Assembly: GCF_910592395.1 (NCBI RefSeq)
Contig: NC_088317.1
Location: forward strand, 15,748,001-15,812,000
Direction of reading: 5' to 3'
DNA: 64,000 nt
DNA from: Lineus longissimus
Taxonomy: Eukaryota; Nemertea; Pilidiophora; Heteronemertea; Lineidae
The notes under the pieces are model-generated. The model made no database searches. It worked only from the letters and a program-made list of their open reading frames with translations, and was not told where the DNA came from. Shown piece by piece: positions 1 through 21,262 of this stretch. A program made the position numbers and the translations under genes. How positions within the stretch are numbered: position 1 is the stretch's first letter; the number at the start of each line of letters is the position of its first letter.

Positions 1-386
1 CATAATGTTCATTGGCGGGGGTTTTCCTAAGGCGAGGGTTCTATAGAGTCATCAATTGGTTGAGAGCCTTGTTCATACGATATTTTCTCTCCCTGCTATT
101 GTAATCTTACCCGCATCTGAGAAAGGCCCATGTGACAAAGGGCATTTAACCCCTTTAAAATCATTCGACAAAAGATTCCGGCAAATTCCTTGTGACCCCT
201 GAGCGTTATATTATCAGTTTGAACCACCATCGTGATTGCCGTCTGACCTCAAGGTTGTTTCAGCAGTCTGGTGATATTTTGTACGAGATTTGGGTCCCTC
301 GCACGATGGTATCTTTAGATCTGTATGTCAGTTTCCTCTGACACACCATATTATCCCTGATTTACTTTAATCAGTTATAAGTTAAT

Positions 387-407
387 GGGGGGGGGGGGGG
401 GGGGGGG
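387..407. repeat. Poly-G tract (21 G)
   Basis: An uninterrupted run of about 21 G. Similar shorter runs occur near 16617, 45843 and 52700. The exact length is prone to sequencing error. Confidence 0.9.
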
Positions 408-704
408 CTGATATTGACCAGCAATATTAGGTATTCATTTTCACCTGTGCTGCCCTCTAAGGAGTGAGGGTGCAATTCACATGGGATTTGTTGGAGGAAA
501 TGGTTTGAGGAGGGTTCGATCTGAGGGGCGGACATTAAGTAAAGTGTTTCACTCAAGCCTCTTACATGAATGGTGTTAACATTTAACCCAATGTCTTAAA
601 ATCACACTTGACAATTCTAAATGGGTGTTCAACTTTCAAATAGTTTCCCTTGCTAAATTTTTGATTAGTTGTCATTTAGTGGACCAACAGTTGGCAACCA
701 GATA

Positions 705-985
705 GGCCTTGGATGGGCAGATGGGCCATACTTCAAATCAATGGCTGGGCAGATAGGCCATACTTCGAATCAATGGCTGGGCAGATAGGCCATACTTCAA
801 ATCAATGGCTGGGCAGATAGGCCATACTTCAAATCAATGGCTGGGCAGAGGGGCCATACTTCAAATCAATGGCTGGGCAGAGGGGCCATACTTCAAATCA
901 GGGCAGATAGGCCATACTTCAAATCTGGGCAGAGAGGCCATACTTCGAATCAGTGGGTGGGCAGAGGGGCCATACTTCAAAATCA
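705..985. repeat. Minisatellite, unit about 32 bp
   Basis: About eight imperfect copies of a unit carrying GGCCATACTTCAAATCAATG followed by GCTGGGCAGA. Later copies lose part of the unit. Open frames across it are a by-product of the repeat. Confidence 0.85.
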
Positions 986-1364
986 TTAAATGGGGGGGGG
1001 GGGTGTTCAGATTGGCCGTACTTCATATATTGGTTCAGGCAGATGAGACATAAAGCATTGTTGACATTTCACTTCTCTGCTCATTGTGACAGCTTCGTTT
1101 CTTCTGCTGTGTTCTTCATCTGAACTGTAGTCAATTTGCATATCGTCTATTTATTCAATGAGTCGAGGTCTCTGATTGGCCTACTGTATATTATCACCTC
1201 GAGAACCAGGTATCGAATAAATCCAGTCCAACATCAGTTCAAGAACCTTAAAATACATACCACTTGGTTGTCCTTGCATACAGTCACTGTGTGTCCTGGC
1301 CTCTGTCAGGTACACATAGCTGTCAATTTTAAGTTAGTCTTCAGTCTGAGGCTAATTGATTCAC

Positions 1365-1605
1365 TCGGAGAGGTGGTTCTCCTCAACTCCGTGAGGTGGT
1401 TAGCCTCCACTCAACGAGGTGGGCAGCCCTTGGAAAGCCTCCACTCAGGGAGGTGGGGGTAGCCCTTGGAGAGGTGGTGAGCCTTAACTTGGTAAGGTGG
1501 GGCAGCATCAAAGAAGTGGTGAGCCTCGGAGAGGTGGGTCAACCCTCAGAGAGGTGGTTAGCCTCAACTCAGCAAGATGGGCAGCCCTCAGAGAGGTGGT
1601 TGCTG
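1365..1605. repeat. Degenerate GAGGTGG-type tandem repeat
   Basis: Loosely repeated 20- to 40-bp units built from AGCCTCAACTC and GAGAGGTGG blocks. They are imperfect and resemble an old minisatellite. Confidence 0.7.
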
Positions 1606-3390
1606 ATTCCCTAGATGAAAATGAGATGTTACACAGTTTTAGGCTGGCTAATGAGTGTGCTAATTGATGATGATGTTATCCTTGGAGATATCAAGATGTT
1701 AGCCAATGGTAGCATTGATGGGTTAACAATGTCACTGCTGAGCACCAGTTGATGGCAATTCACTTTTTGACATTTACCTGTCGGTTGACAGGGTGGAGTT
1801 TCAGCTTGCATGAGTGCAGCATCACTTGATACCTGGTTCTATAAGGTGCGTTAAGTCCTGTCGATTAAGTCTTTGCGATGTCCATTGATAATGAACGTAA
1901 TTTGTTACTGCTGTCCTACTAACAATAAAAATGATCATGAAATTTAGCAAGTTTGATATTTGATGTTGAGGAAATCAGTTTTTCGTGTGTTACATTGTAA
2001 TTTCTTAATTCTCTTAGTTTGAATTGAGATATTATGACTGAGCAACTCCACTTACTTGATATGTGCTTGCTCCGGAGTAGAAAATGAACTAAACTCTTAT
2101 TTTTAAAGCAATCTAGTAACTTTGTGTAGTCAATCTTTAAATATGTATCAGCAAGAAATGATAAAAGAAAAAGGGCAGAGAAAGTGAAAATACGAAATAT
2201 TTCAAAAATTCAAATTCTCGTTTTAAATTGTTGCAAAAAATCATCCGAATCTTTTTTATGAAAAGCCGCACTGTGCGATGATGGTAATATGAATTTATAA
2301 ATACAGTCACTGCCGTGAAATTTGTGTGAACCCTTCATTCAAATCTCTCAATTTATATGGCTGTGTGTACTGAATTTTTGCCATTATGTTGAAAAAGACT
2401 GAGCAATTCTTCTCTTGGTTTGAGAACAGGGAAAAGTTTGTCTTGTGTTTAAATTTTGCCAAAAATTTATTGAAAATTTTATCAAATTCCAAAAAACGTG
2501 CATGCTTGGAAAAAAACACCAAAAAGTGTCATAATCAAGGTTAAGGTTGTTTAAAGGTTGGACTGCTTTCCTCATCGACTGTAGCAGACCCACTGTTAAC
2601 TGTGTGAGTAGGTACTGTCAGAATCTGGTCACAGCTGCCAAGTGGCTGTACAATATATTGGTTGCGTTGGCTTCACCCAAGTAGTGGGTCATGTTTGAGC
2701 ACCAGTAATGCTAACTGTGTTGATGGTTAAACAAGAGATGGCACCCAGGCATTGGCAAATTTGGGGTACTACTGATAGAACACCCAACTTCAAAGTGAAA
2801 AAAGGCCAATCACGGATACCAATCCAGGTTCTTTTAATTTGACAACTTTTACAACCAAGCTTATCCTGGGGCACCGGCACCGACCTTATCCTGGAGCGTC
2901 CGCACGGAGGTTGCCTCAGAACATTTGCCTAATTGCAACACCTTGGTAAACAATTCAGATCAGATTCAGATTGATTAAGATCTCTTGCAGCCAATGCATA
3001 AAAGTGGACCCCTGGCATCAGGCTGCCTGCTGCAGACCAAACGTAGCCCCTTAATGAAACAAATGTCAAAGGAAGAAAAAAGACAAACTTTTCTCTCGTG
3101 ACTTCTAAAATCAAACTGAAGAATTGCATTCCTTAGTTTAGCAGATTAAACCTTACTTCTCATTTCCAGTGTTGTTCAAGATAGATTCATTTCGTCCTCA
3201 CTCATGGGGCTGTCATGCTTTGCTTCATGTTGGTCATCTATCAAGTGAAAATCAGTGTTGTGCTCTTAAGCAAAATTTTTTGCCAGGTTCAAATGGTTTT
3301 ATAAAATTTGATATGGTACTCTTGAAAAGTCACTTTATACTGTATCCGTATTTAGAGTTTGCCAAAATTGTGTGACCAGCACACAAATCT

Positions 3391-3434
3391 GTAACTGAAA
3401 CTGTAACTGAATCTGTAACTGAATCTGTAACTGA
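3391..3434. repeat. 12-bp tandem repeat
   Basis: Four near-identical copies of CTGTAACTGAAT. Confidence 0.8.
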
Positions 3435-5679
3435 TTGTCTGAGTCTTTAAAATGCATCCCCAGTTCCCGAGTCAAAATGCTATCCATTCACTCGAGTCGC
3501 ATTTTCCTAGCCTTCTGAAAGGTCTAAAATTATGCATTGATATCAAAATCATAGTCAATTTCTCAAAAGTTTTGAAAGAAAATTGTAAAATATGTAAACT
3601 TCAATGAGACAAGAAGGCTTTAAAAGTTTGGTGGACATTTTTGGTAGCAGTATTAGACTGTTATGGGAATGACTAACTTACGTCATTGTTTCATGTTTAC
3701 ACTTCGTCATGTTCATCTCAACCTAACTTGGGAGTCTGCGCCTGTACATTTTCTGTACTGTGCCTGTATTGGTGCGTACGTCCTTCTTAGGTTGGGACCT
3801 ATAGTGTCTGAAACTCGTCATGTCCGTCTTGCATCCCCGGCCTTTGCATCTGTCCATGTTCGCTGGTGCTAATGGAGGCTGTTTGTCTGATGTTAGGCCA
3901 ATCTGTGATTTCGTAAAACATTTGAAAACTGGTGGCTAGCATAATTATCTGTGTCATCGTTCTGATAAAAACATGTATTTTACTATCTGGTTCAAATGTG
4001 TTCTGTTGTACAATTGCAATTGACATGGGTTCCTCTTGGATATGTTGAAGTAATTAAGCCACTAAGGTGACATGGCTATTTGTTTAATCTGTGTCCACAG
4101 CATTTTGGACTCTGAAGGGCAAAATACTTTAGTTCTTTCTCAATAGGTGGCCCACAATTCTTTTGTTCCTGCAGTATATGAATAAAACAAACCAACTTTA
4201 CACCAAAAGTCACAAAATATGCTATAAGCTTTCATCTAACAGAAGGAAAAAAACATTTTCGACTAACTTTGTCTGACATGTCTTACAGGAAAATAAATCA
4301 TCAATGAAAAAAATTGAAAATATTCGATGACAATTACTGGGTGTCCAATGAAAAGTTTCAATATGATGACAATTAATACTGGGTGTCCAATGAAAAGTTT
4401 CAATATTCTGTCATTATAATGACAATCTGATGCGGTTATCTTTGAGCCATCCGTGATTGAATGACTAATTGGCAAAAAATCCTGTTTTTGTCTGTTTTAG
4501 AAATCAATATCTTTTAGGATTGTTTCATGTGGAATGCTGATTTGGTTCGTGATAGGTGGCGCAGTTGTAATCTAGCTGGAAAAACAATTATTGTCATCTT
4601 AATATTTGGCTTTGAGAAGAGGGCTTAAATAGTTAAAATCCCTCCAAACATCAACCAGTTTTGTGTGTTTTGAAATTGTTTATTTAGGCTCATGATACTT
4701 CTACCAATTTAGATCTTATTGGCCAGTTTGTTCACAAACCGTAACTGACTGAATATGCTGAAACAAAAATGTGCAATCTCAGCTGAGGGGCAGGCCCTTA
4801 GGCCTCTTGTTAATCTGAACAAACCTTTCGGCTTATCGTGACACCTAATACTGGGTTAGACTTAAGTTATACCTCTGCTAACTGAAACAGTGCTTGCAAG
4901 GTGACCGTCAGGCAGAGTGAAAAGGAAAGACCCTTCAGACTTTCCCTTATGGAATTGAAATTGCGTGAAATTTTCGAAGATTTGAAATTTAACGAGATAG
5001 TGTGGACATCTCTGTGTTTTCTCTCTATCTGTGTGGCTTCCAAGTGTTGCATGAAGTTCCATCTATCGCCTATCTCATCAACTGTTGTAAAGCCTTACCA
5101 AGGGGTTAAATAGCAGATGAGTTTATTACAGATTTTACTTTGATGCTAGAACCGAGTTTATAATACCCAGAACGAATTATAGCTGTCAATTTCATTCAGT
5201 TATCATCAAAATATCCAAATATTTGTCATTTAAAATATCTAATTTGTCTTATCCCATAAGGTAAAAATCTTTGGCGAGGCATTCACTTCATTTTGAAGGA
5301 GTTTTAATCGCTTTAGGAGATCGAGTTCTAACCAAAATGGTGGTGTGTCAACCCTTAACCAGGTCAAACATTTAGCCCTTGATTTCCATAGGAATACTTG
5401 CTCCGCTCCCAAGTAGTGCTTATAACTTTACACTCTGTCATTTGTAATGTCGCCGTGATCTGTCCCCTCAGGTTTTGTCGCACGAAGCTAAAATTTTAAA
5501 AGTCATTTACATTGCTTTGATATACATTTGCCCGATGTTGATAAATGTTCTGCAACATAGACGGAACCCCAAACTCTCCCATGTCTAAATCGTATATCAA
5601 GTTCAAATATGTTTGTCTCCAATATGCAACATATCTGACAAAATAAAATTTGCACAAATTGTCAATTTTCTCATTCCAG

Positions 5680-13548
<7,869 letters not shown>

Positions 13549-15689
13549 GTTGAAAGGTGAGAAATGGGAAATTGGCAAAAGCTGAGGTGGTTTGCCGAGG
13601 CTTGGGGCAAAGTGAGAGCGATCTATCTGGGTGCTGTGTTTTCTGAAACAACTGATCCTGACATCGAGGGCATTTCTATTCTAAAGCACAATCAAATATG
13701 ACGCAATTTGCTTCCAGGTCTTTTACCAGACCATGTAGTTTCTATGGTCGTGACACTAAAACTGTCGTGGCCATAATGAGGCTTAATGCATTTTAGAGTG
13801 AGCTGGGAACTGGTTCTCCACAGGAGGATCAGAAGATTGATGAGACCTTTTAATAATGACCCAGTTCTTGGTCTTTCTTATGAACGTTCTTAATCCATTT
13901 CTTTATATTTTCAGGCTTCCGGAATAGATGATTTTACCTACTGATTACTGGTGATTTAGACTGATTGGCCAATTGACTGATTCATAACTGACAGCTGCCA
14001 ATCAATTAGTTGCCATGGTTTCTACCCGTCTCAGGATTAAGTGATGCCTTAGTTGATAGGAAAAATGTATGCGTTAGTGTACATGCACTGTGAAAAACGA
14101 TCACGTTACGATGGAAATGAATGGAGTTTGATTCAAACGTAGAAGATCATGATTTGCAAACATCTGTGTGTACATTATGTACAGTCGGACATGATCAAAA
14201 AAGCATGAACTTCAATATAAGCTGGTTTCACCATGGCTGACTGTGCATTGGGTATACATTCATGTACATTGATGTACAGTAGAATTCAAGCAAGTTGATG
14301 GGGCTTTGGTATAACGGGTTCAGCCTTGGTTGACTCTAAATTAGTGTACAATAGCATGTACATTTAGCACTGAAACAATGATCAAGTTAGATGGACTTTG
14401 GTCTAGTTATGAACTGGTGTTGTCATTGGCAGCAAAAATATGTGATTCCTCCTATTGTTCTGTAAATAGGTTTAATAATACTGTTGTAACGGACGGACAC
14501 TGGAATGGAGTATGCCTGAACATACGAAGGAACAGCGCCTCGGCACAACCATGCAATCGATGTCAAGATCTGATAACTAGGCAGCCTCAGAAAGCCTCGA
14601 GTAACTTATTTCATTATGAGAGTTTCAAGATAAAAAGGTGGTGGCATAACTGTATGCATGGACACATTTTCTACGAGCATGCATGGCGAATGATCGACTG
14701 CCATATTTTGGCCTTCTGAGGATTTAAGAACAAAAATGACCACTCCAGTGGTTTCTGAGGATAGAAAAACCTGCAACTCTAGCCACATAGATTGTGTTTT
14801 AAGAAACTGCCACTGAGTGGCTCTTGAAGGATTTGAAACTGAATTGTCATCACTGAAGTGGAGAGGATGTGAGAATTTTTTCATCAACGGTGCTTTTGAA
14901 TGTGCCTCTATCACTTTTTGCTAGCACGATAAACAACAGTCCATCCACTACATCCATATGCAAAGTTTTCTATCCCTATGCTTTTAAAACAAACAAAACC
15001 CACATCTCCAATGTAGTCCTAGCTTTTGTCATGTTTATGATAATCAATATTCTGCAAGGTTTTGACTATGAATTAGCCAAAGGATTGTCTATGCCTAATT
15101 TTTCGGTTCCTAATATTTGCTTTGCATGTGCGTGTGTTGGATTGGCAGTAAAGATTTGTCAATATGGTCTCAATCAGAAGGGTTTCTTACAAAAGGGTTA
15201 CATATATGATACCTTGGTATTACGAGCAAATTATATGCCTTATATCAGTATTTTCAAGATGATTAAAAACACAAAATATCACATTATAGACAGTTTTACC
15301 CTGAACTCCATCTTTCCTGTCAAAAGAATAGAAATTACTGTTAAAGGATGAATTGGTTTATTGCCAGCACCAGTATTAAAGGATCGGTCACTTGATTGCT
15401 TCCTAAATTTCTTTTCATCACTGAAGTTGGTACCATGTATCATATCCAAAATTGGTTATCCCTGATTGGAGCTAGATTGGCAGGTCACGTGGCAAAAAGT
15501 GAGGATAGAAATTTGCAACAAGTTTATGAGAAATGGCCAAGGATAACAGAAAAGAAGAATAAAGATGTTAATATTCATAATAAAGACATTAGAAAATGCT
15601 TCCAAGTTTTAAAGAAGTATAAAATGCAAATTGGGCATGTTAGTAATAATTAGATGCCCAACTACAAGCTCAAGTAAACCTTGTCGGTT

Positions 15690-16190
15690 TCACCTAACGT
15701 GGCGAGAATTGTCTGTACATTTCATGTATTGCTGTGCAAACATGTATATATCTACAGGTAATTCTTGTCTGTACATTTCATGTATTGCTGTGCGCACATG
15801 TATATCTACAGGTAATTCTTGTCTGTACATTTCATGTATTGCCCTGCATACATGTATACAGGTAATTCTTGTCTGTACATTTCATGTATTGCTGTGCATA
15901 CATGTATATCTACAGGTAATTCTTGTCTGTACATTGCTGTGCATACATGTATATCTACAGGTAATTATTGTCTGTACATTTCATGTATTGCTGTGCATAC
16001 ATGTACATCTACAGGTAATTCTTGTCTGTACATTTCATGTATTGCTGTGCACACATGTACATCTACAGGTAATTCTTGTCTGTACATTTCATGTATTGCT
16101 GTGCGCACATGTATATCTACAGGTAATTCTTGTCTGTACATTTCATGTATTGCTGTGCATACATGTATATCTACAGGTAATTCTTGGCTT
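15690..16190. repeat. Minisatellite, unit about 55 bp, nine copies
   Basis: The unit contains TTCTTGTCTGTACATTTCAT followed by GTATTGCTGTGCATACATG and TATCTACAGGTAA. Two or three reading frames stay open along the array, giving false 147- and 205-residue open frames. It lies downstream of the CASK stop. Confidence 0.9.
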
Positions 16191-16799
16191 CGTCGGGTTG
16201 GAACGGACGTGCAAGGTTTACTGTTTATACATCATAAGGACCCAGTGATCAACTGGTCCTAATTAGTTTAATCAATTAAATAGTGGGCATCAGACTTCTT
16301 TTATAAAGTTGGAGTTGGTCTGGCCTCAGTTTCTGGACATCTTATGCAATGCTTTTCTGGTCTGTTATTAAGTTAAGTACAATAAAAACAAATCGTTTGC
16401 AAAGCTAGGTACATGATAGTTCCAGGAAAAGAAATTTCAAAATTTCATGTCAATTAAATCCATGATCTGTTAATTTCTGCTATGAGCAATATTTAAGGTG
16501 ATTTTTCTGCCTGAGGTAGATTTAAGATGTGAATTTTAACAAAAAAAACAAATTGGCCCTCTCCTTGCCATAAATTGCCCCTCCTTGAAGAAAACACTAA
16601 TTTGTTGGGGTATGGGGGGGGGGGGGGATCATGCATAACTGATAACTAAAGGTATGGCAAGTGAGTTTGAAACATCATTTTTGTCACTGCAGTTGCATAA
16701 TTAATGGGAGATAACAAATAGTTGGGAGTAAAATTTCCCCTGAACTTGACGGAAGAGCATTGCCAAAGATGTCAGTCGTATTGTTTTCATTTTGGTTTA

Positions 16800-16850
16800 A
16801 ACAAAATATCATGTATATAATTATATATATATCTATATATATAATGCATT
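16800..16850. repeat. AT microsatellite
   Basis: Alternating TATA-rich tract. Confidence 0.7.
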
Positions 16851-17457
16851 TACCATAACAAGTCCTCTTCAAATTTCTTATAATATCAGGTTTTTCAAAG
16901 TGGTATATAGTCTTTAGGTGAACGATTTTAAGAAAGTGTGGTTCGTCGTATTTGATTGCATCCTGTTGCAGTTTTTTTGTTTTTTTATGCTGTAATCTTA
17001 CCCTTGAGTTGGCGATGTCATTATCGAGGGATGACCCAGTTAATTAGCCAGTTGTAGGGATCGCATTGATTAGGTCAAACATTTTATTAGATCAACATAA
17101 TCTGCTTCGTGGCGGAATTTTGTCACCCGTGGACACAGTTTAGTTTCTTTAGACGGTACTGTTTTATAGACGCTTTCCGGTAATACTTATTTTATCATAT
17201 AACCGTCACTTGATTTAAATAAATCGAGTGGATATCAAGGCAAAGAATTATTGATAGAAACACAGGTTTTAAACGTAATTAGATACACGATTGGTGATTA
17301 AATATTAATTTGGAAGAAATTATCTATAAAAAAAATGCTTTACAAAAATTGTCATTTATCTGAGTGATTTTGGTCTTGTCTCTAATTGGAACTTTTGAGA
17401 ACAAATTAAATGTACAAATATATAAACCATTTATGGACAAAGAAAGTAAAAGAATTA

Positions 17458-17635
17458 CAGTAGAACCTCTCTATTAAGGACACCCTTGGGACTGAAAAGT
17501 ACTGTCCTCAATAGAGAGGTGTCCTGATCAGAGAGGTAAAATTGAATGGTAACAACCAATTCGGGACCAAAACCAGTGTCCTTAATAGAGAGGGTGTCCT
17601 TATTAGAGAGGTGTCGGCTAAGGGAGGTTCTACTG
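17458..17635 (-). mobile_element. TA-flanked 'AACCTC' MITE, copy 2
   Basis: Complete copy in reverse orientation, from CAGTAGAACCTCTCTATT to GGGAGGTTCTACTG, with TA on both sides. Confidence 0.85.
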
Positions 17636-17689
17636 TAACTTCATGCATTTGACTGTACAGCAGTTGTTTTTAACCCTTGTGGTGCAGAA

Positions 17690-17795
17690 GGCATTTCTCA
17701 GTAGATCTAGGCTTGGTTGATTTGAAGTGTGTACATGTCTCTCAGTTGATCTAGGCTTGGTTGATTTCAAGTGTGTACATTTATTTCAGTTGATC
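17690..17795. repeat. Short tandem repeat, about 53-bp unit
   Basis: Two to three copies of a TTGATCTAGGCTTGGTTGAT-type unit ending in GTGTGTACAT. Confidence 0.7.
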
Positions 17796-18644
17796 TAGCC
17801 GTTGTTTAACCCCATTGCTTTATTCCCTGTGTAGCTCTGTATAGAGACTTATTGACTTGTCCCCGTGGCCACAGATATTTAATTTCATGCTTTATGGGCA
17901 GTGTTGATAAAATGAAAAAAAATGACAATAGATAGCCGTCATAACCAACCAACTTGGCAAGCTGCCGACAAAATACAATAAATTATATCTCCTGGCTCAA
18001 TATTCATTTCCTTACATCTGTGAAAGTCTCTGCTCACCTATAAAAGGAGTCTGAGTTTTGTTAGCGCGACATTCGCTCCAAGAGCAGCATTGGGAGAGGT
18101 TCTCATACATGTCATAGTGCATCTGTGTTGTGCATTATGGTATTATGCATAAGTAAGCTACCTGGATGAGTCCATGTTGCCACCCGGCAGCAAATCCCTG
18201 CCTTAAGATAATAAATAGACTTGGCCTCAATGAATATATCAATATTGCCACTTGGCAGTGATCATCTGTCTTAAACCAAGAAATTAAATCTACTTGGCCT
18301 CAAAAAGTAAATATCAATATTGGTTGATTCTAGATCCCTTAGTTTGCACCTAATGAACTCTTCCTGGCATTGGGGACATTTGTAATTGAATTATAAATAA
18401 ATGATTTTAATTTTAAGAATTGTGTGATCTTGCTTTCTTCCCGAGATCCAACAAATGAAAAACCAGCTGCACACATGCCAGCCTATATGTCCAGCCATTA
18501 GCCCTGAAATAGTATTGGACATGTTGGACAAGATGGAATGAGCTCCTTCTATCAACTTTACAAGGTACAACCGTAACACATCAGTCTGGAGATGACACAA
18601 CCACTGAGCTACACAACATTGGCTGTTTGTTCCGGTATACGGTA

Positions 18645-18730
18645 AAAAAAAGCAACGGAAAAAAAGAAAACGGAAAAAAGACAACGGGTACAAAAAGCAA
18701 CGGAAAAAAAGACAACCATCTAGGTAAAAA
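18645..18730. repeat. A-rich GGAAAAAAAGACAAC repeat
   Basis: Imperfect repeats of GCAACGGAAAAAAAGACAAC. The array at 19966-20170 is of the same kind. Confidence 0.65.
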
Positions 18731-19037
18731 AGATTGTTCCAGTCTCTGTCTCGAAGACTGGTTGTCCTTCTGTCTTGTTTAGAGAGCAACTGGTTGAGTT
18801 AAGTACTTCTGATTAAGAGACTGGCTAATAGTGTTTGGTGCCAACTCCACAAAGAGTGCTTGCCAGGAGGAGACGCTATCATAACCGGGCTTTCTAACAG
18901 AGACAATAGCACAACCTGATCCTGTTGTGGACAGATACTGATTTCGTCATAGCTGGATAAGACTACTGGTTGGTGGTAAATTTTGAGAGAAAAAAGGTAC
19001 ATCCCATTCATCAGGCAGAAATTTTGGAAAAAAAAAT

Positions 19038-19637
19038 ATTCCCACGGTCAGAGCCAAACGGGATGAGAGGGTTAATGGAAACCTCGTTCCTAGGAAAAAG
19101 TTCAAAATTTCTTGATACATTCATTACACCTGCAATTTTCATTTTTTTATCCTGGGTACAAGATTGTTTATTAACCCTTGCAGGCCGTTGGCTCAGACCG
19201 TGGGAATATTTTTTTGTAGGAATTTTCATCGTTTGGGAGAGTATTTAACTTTTATGGCGATATTAACCCCATATGGGCTGGTGCTGGCTGCCCAGTCGGT
19301 GGAGGACTTGTCTGTAAGCCTTCCCTTACGAAAAGATCTCGGATTCACCATGATAAATTCGGAGTTTACCATGACAGACAGTATAGTAGAGACCACCAGC
19401 CCAGATGGGGTTAATATTGCCATAAAAGTTAAATACTCTCCCAAACGATGAAAATTCCTAGAAAAAAATATTCCCACGGTCTGAGCCAAACGGGCTACAA
19501 GGGTTAATAAACAACCTTGTACCCAGGATCAAAAAATTAAAAATTTCAGGTGTAATGTATCAAGAAATTTTGAACTTTTTCCTAGGAACGAGGTTTCCAT
19601 TAACCCTCTCATCCCGTTTGGCTCTGACCGTGGGAAT
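19038..19637. repeat. Large inverted repeat (fold-back), arms about 250 bp
   Basis: The left end ATTCCCACGGTCAGAGCCAA at 19038 is matched by its reverse complement ending at about 19637, and similarity continues inward to a spacer of about 100 bp near 19290-19395. Each arm itself carries a second inverted ATTCCCACGGTCTGAGCC block. A partial third copy lies at 19848-19965. No transposase is visible. It could be a fold-back transposon or an inverted duplication. Confidence 0.75.
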
Positions 19638-19847
19638 AATTTTTTTGTGCAAAATTTTTGCCTTATGAATGCGATGTACCTTTTTGCTCTCAAATTTTAC
19701 CCCCTATATTGTCTGGAATCGTTGCCTATCAATTGTACTTTAAAAGTACGTTCCTTTTTCACATCTTTGGAGCACAGAAGCAAATGGAGGAAGAATGTCC
19801 TGGTTCAAAGGAGGAGGATGCTGCGTCACTCAATACAGCATTTCTTG

Positions 19848-19965
19848 ACAGACAGTATAGTAGAGACCACCAGCCCATATGGGGTTAATATCGCCATGAA
19901 AGTTAAGTACTCTCCCAAACGATGAAAATTCCTACAAAAAAATATTCCCACGGTCTGAGCCAAAC
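19848..19965. repeat. Partial third copy of the 19038-19637 inverted-repeat arm
   Basis: Same orientation as 19374-19490, including the GACAGACAGTATAGTAGAGA block and the ATTCCCACGGTCTGAGCC end. Confidence 0.75.
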
Positions 19966-20172
19966 GAATAAAGGTAATAAAGGCATTGGAAAAAAAGGCA
20001 CTGGAAAAAAAGGTACGGAAAAAAAGGCACTAGGTAAAAAAGGCACTGGAAAAAAGGCACTAGGTAAAAAAGGCACTAGGAAAAAAAGGCACTAGGAAAA
20101 AAAGGCACGAGGTAAAAAAGGCACTGGAAAAAAAGGCACCAGGAAAAAAAGGCAATGGAAAAAATGGCACCA
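19966..20172. repeat. AAAAAAGGCACTGG tandem repeat
   Basis: About 13 imperfect copies of a 14- to 16-bp A-rich unit directly after the inverted-repeat copy. Confidence 0.8.
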
Positions 20173-20899
20173 AAAAAATGTATGGGAAATCTCTGAGAAA
20201 TCTCTGCTACATAGATAAAAAATAAAAATAAAAATTTCTATGTGTAGCTTTTTCTACATCAACAGAATACTGGGTGGTCCAAAAAAACGGAACAGCCTAT
20301 TTTCAGTACCCTCCGACCAGAAAAACTAGCTTGGATAGGCAGGGAATCCTTATAAAAATTGATACAAAGATCATCCGATTTGGTCCAGTAGTTGAATCAA
20401 GTTAGATTCAGGGTTCCCTCACCAATAACATATTTCTACAAGATACAATAGTTTCACAAGAGTGGCTATTGACATCTAGCAAAACATTCTTGATGAGACT
20501 CAAAGAAGAGTTTTCGTCTGCACTGATAACTCTCCAGTACAGTTGAGAGGTGGTGACACCGGGATGTATCTCCCTGGTACAACCAACTCGGTGAAAAAAG
20601 TTGTCGCTGTCACAACCACACTGAAACATGGACGGTGTGACTGTCACATCCAGTCAAGCTGTTGTCCCTGTGCGACAGAACATGTTGCGACTATCATTAG
20701 TGTGACTGTCACAACCACATGATTGAACATGGGGTCACAGTCACAATCAGTCAACACAGTTGAATCTGACCAACAGGCTGTCTTCATTTGAGAGAAGACT
20801 CAAATTACAACACTGTCTTGCTACAGAACGCAACAGCTGTGAACTGACCAGCCTGTCCTCGCCAAGTGAGTGACGCTTTTCTCAGTAGCTTTATCAGAG

Positions 20900-21262
20900 G
20901 ACACAGTGAATCTGACCAGGCTGTCTCCATCAGAGAGGCGACTCTTGGTACAATAGTGTCTTCACATGATATAATTGTTGACTGGCCAGTCTGTCTTTAC
21001 CCGGGAGGTTCAATAGCTTCATGCACCAGAGGACACAGTGAATCTGACCAGGCTGTCTCCAACAGAGAGGCGACTCTTGGTACAAGTGTGTCTTCAAATG
21101 ATATAATTGTTGACTGGCCAGTCTGTCTTTACCAGGGAGGTTCAATAGCTTCATGCACCAGAGGACACAGTGAATCTGACCAGGATGTCTCCATCAGAGA
21201 GGCGACGCTTGGTACAAGTGTGTCTTCACATGATATAATTGTTGACTGACCAGTCTGTCTTC
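20900..21262. repeat. Minisatellite, 132-bp period, nearly three copies
   Basis: Copies of CAGTGAATCTGACCAGGCTG start near 20904, 21036 and 21168. The period is constant and identity is high. Confidence 0.88.

Larger units (their letters stand above)
1..5679. other. Repeat-bearing region with no recognised exon, upstream of the CASK exons
   Basis: I found no exon here with both recognisable protein similarity and splice signals on either strand. CASK proteins have kinase-like, L27, PDZ and SH3 parts before the guanylate-kinase-like domain, so this is most likely a large intron of that gene. The visible content is a G tract, three tandem-repeat patches and AT-rich unique sequence. The short open frames are uninterrupted by chance or lie in repeats. 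Confidence 0.5.

Noticed and set aside
14869-15351. 160-residue open frame with hydrophobic stretches
   Set aside because: No family resemblance and AT-driven composition; it lies where the CASK 3' UTR is expected. Similarity search or transcripts would be needed to revive it.
15631-16262. Cysteine-rich 147- and 205-residue open frames
   Set aside because: Two frames of the 55-bp minisatellite; no start context, signal peptide or splice signals supporting a gene.
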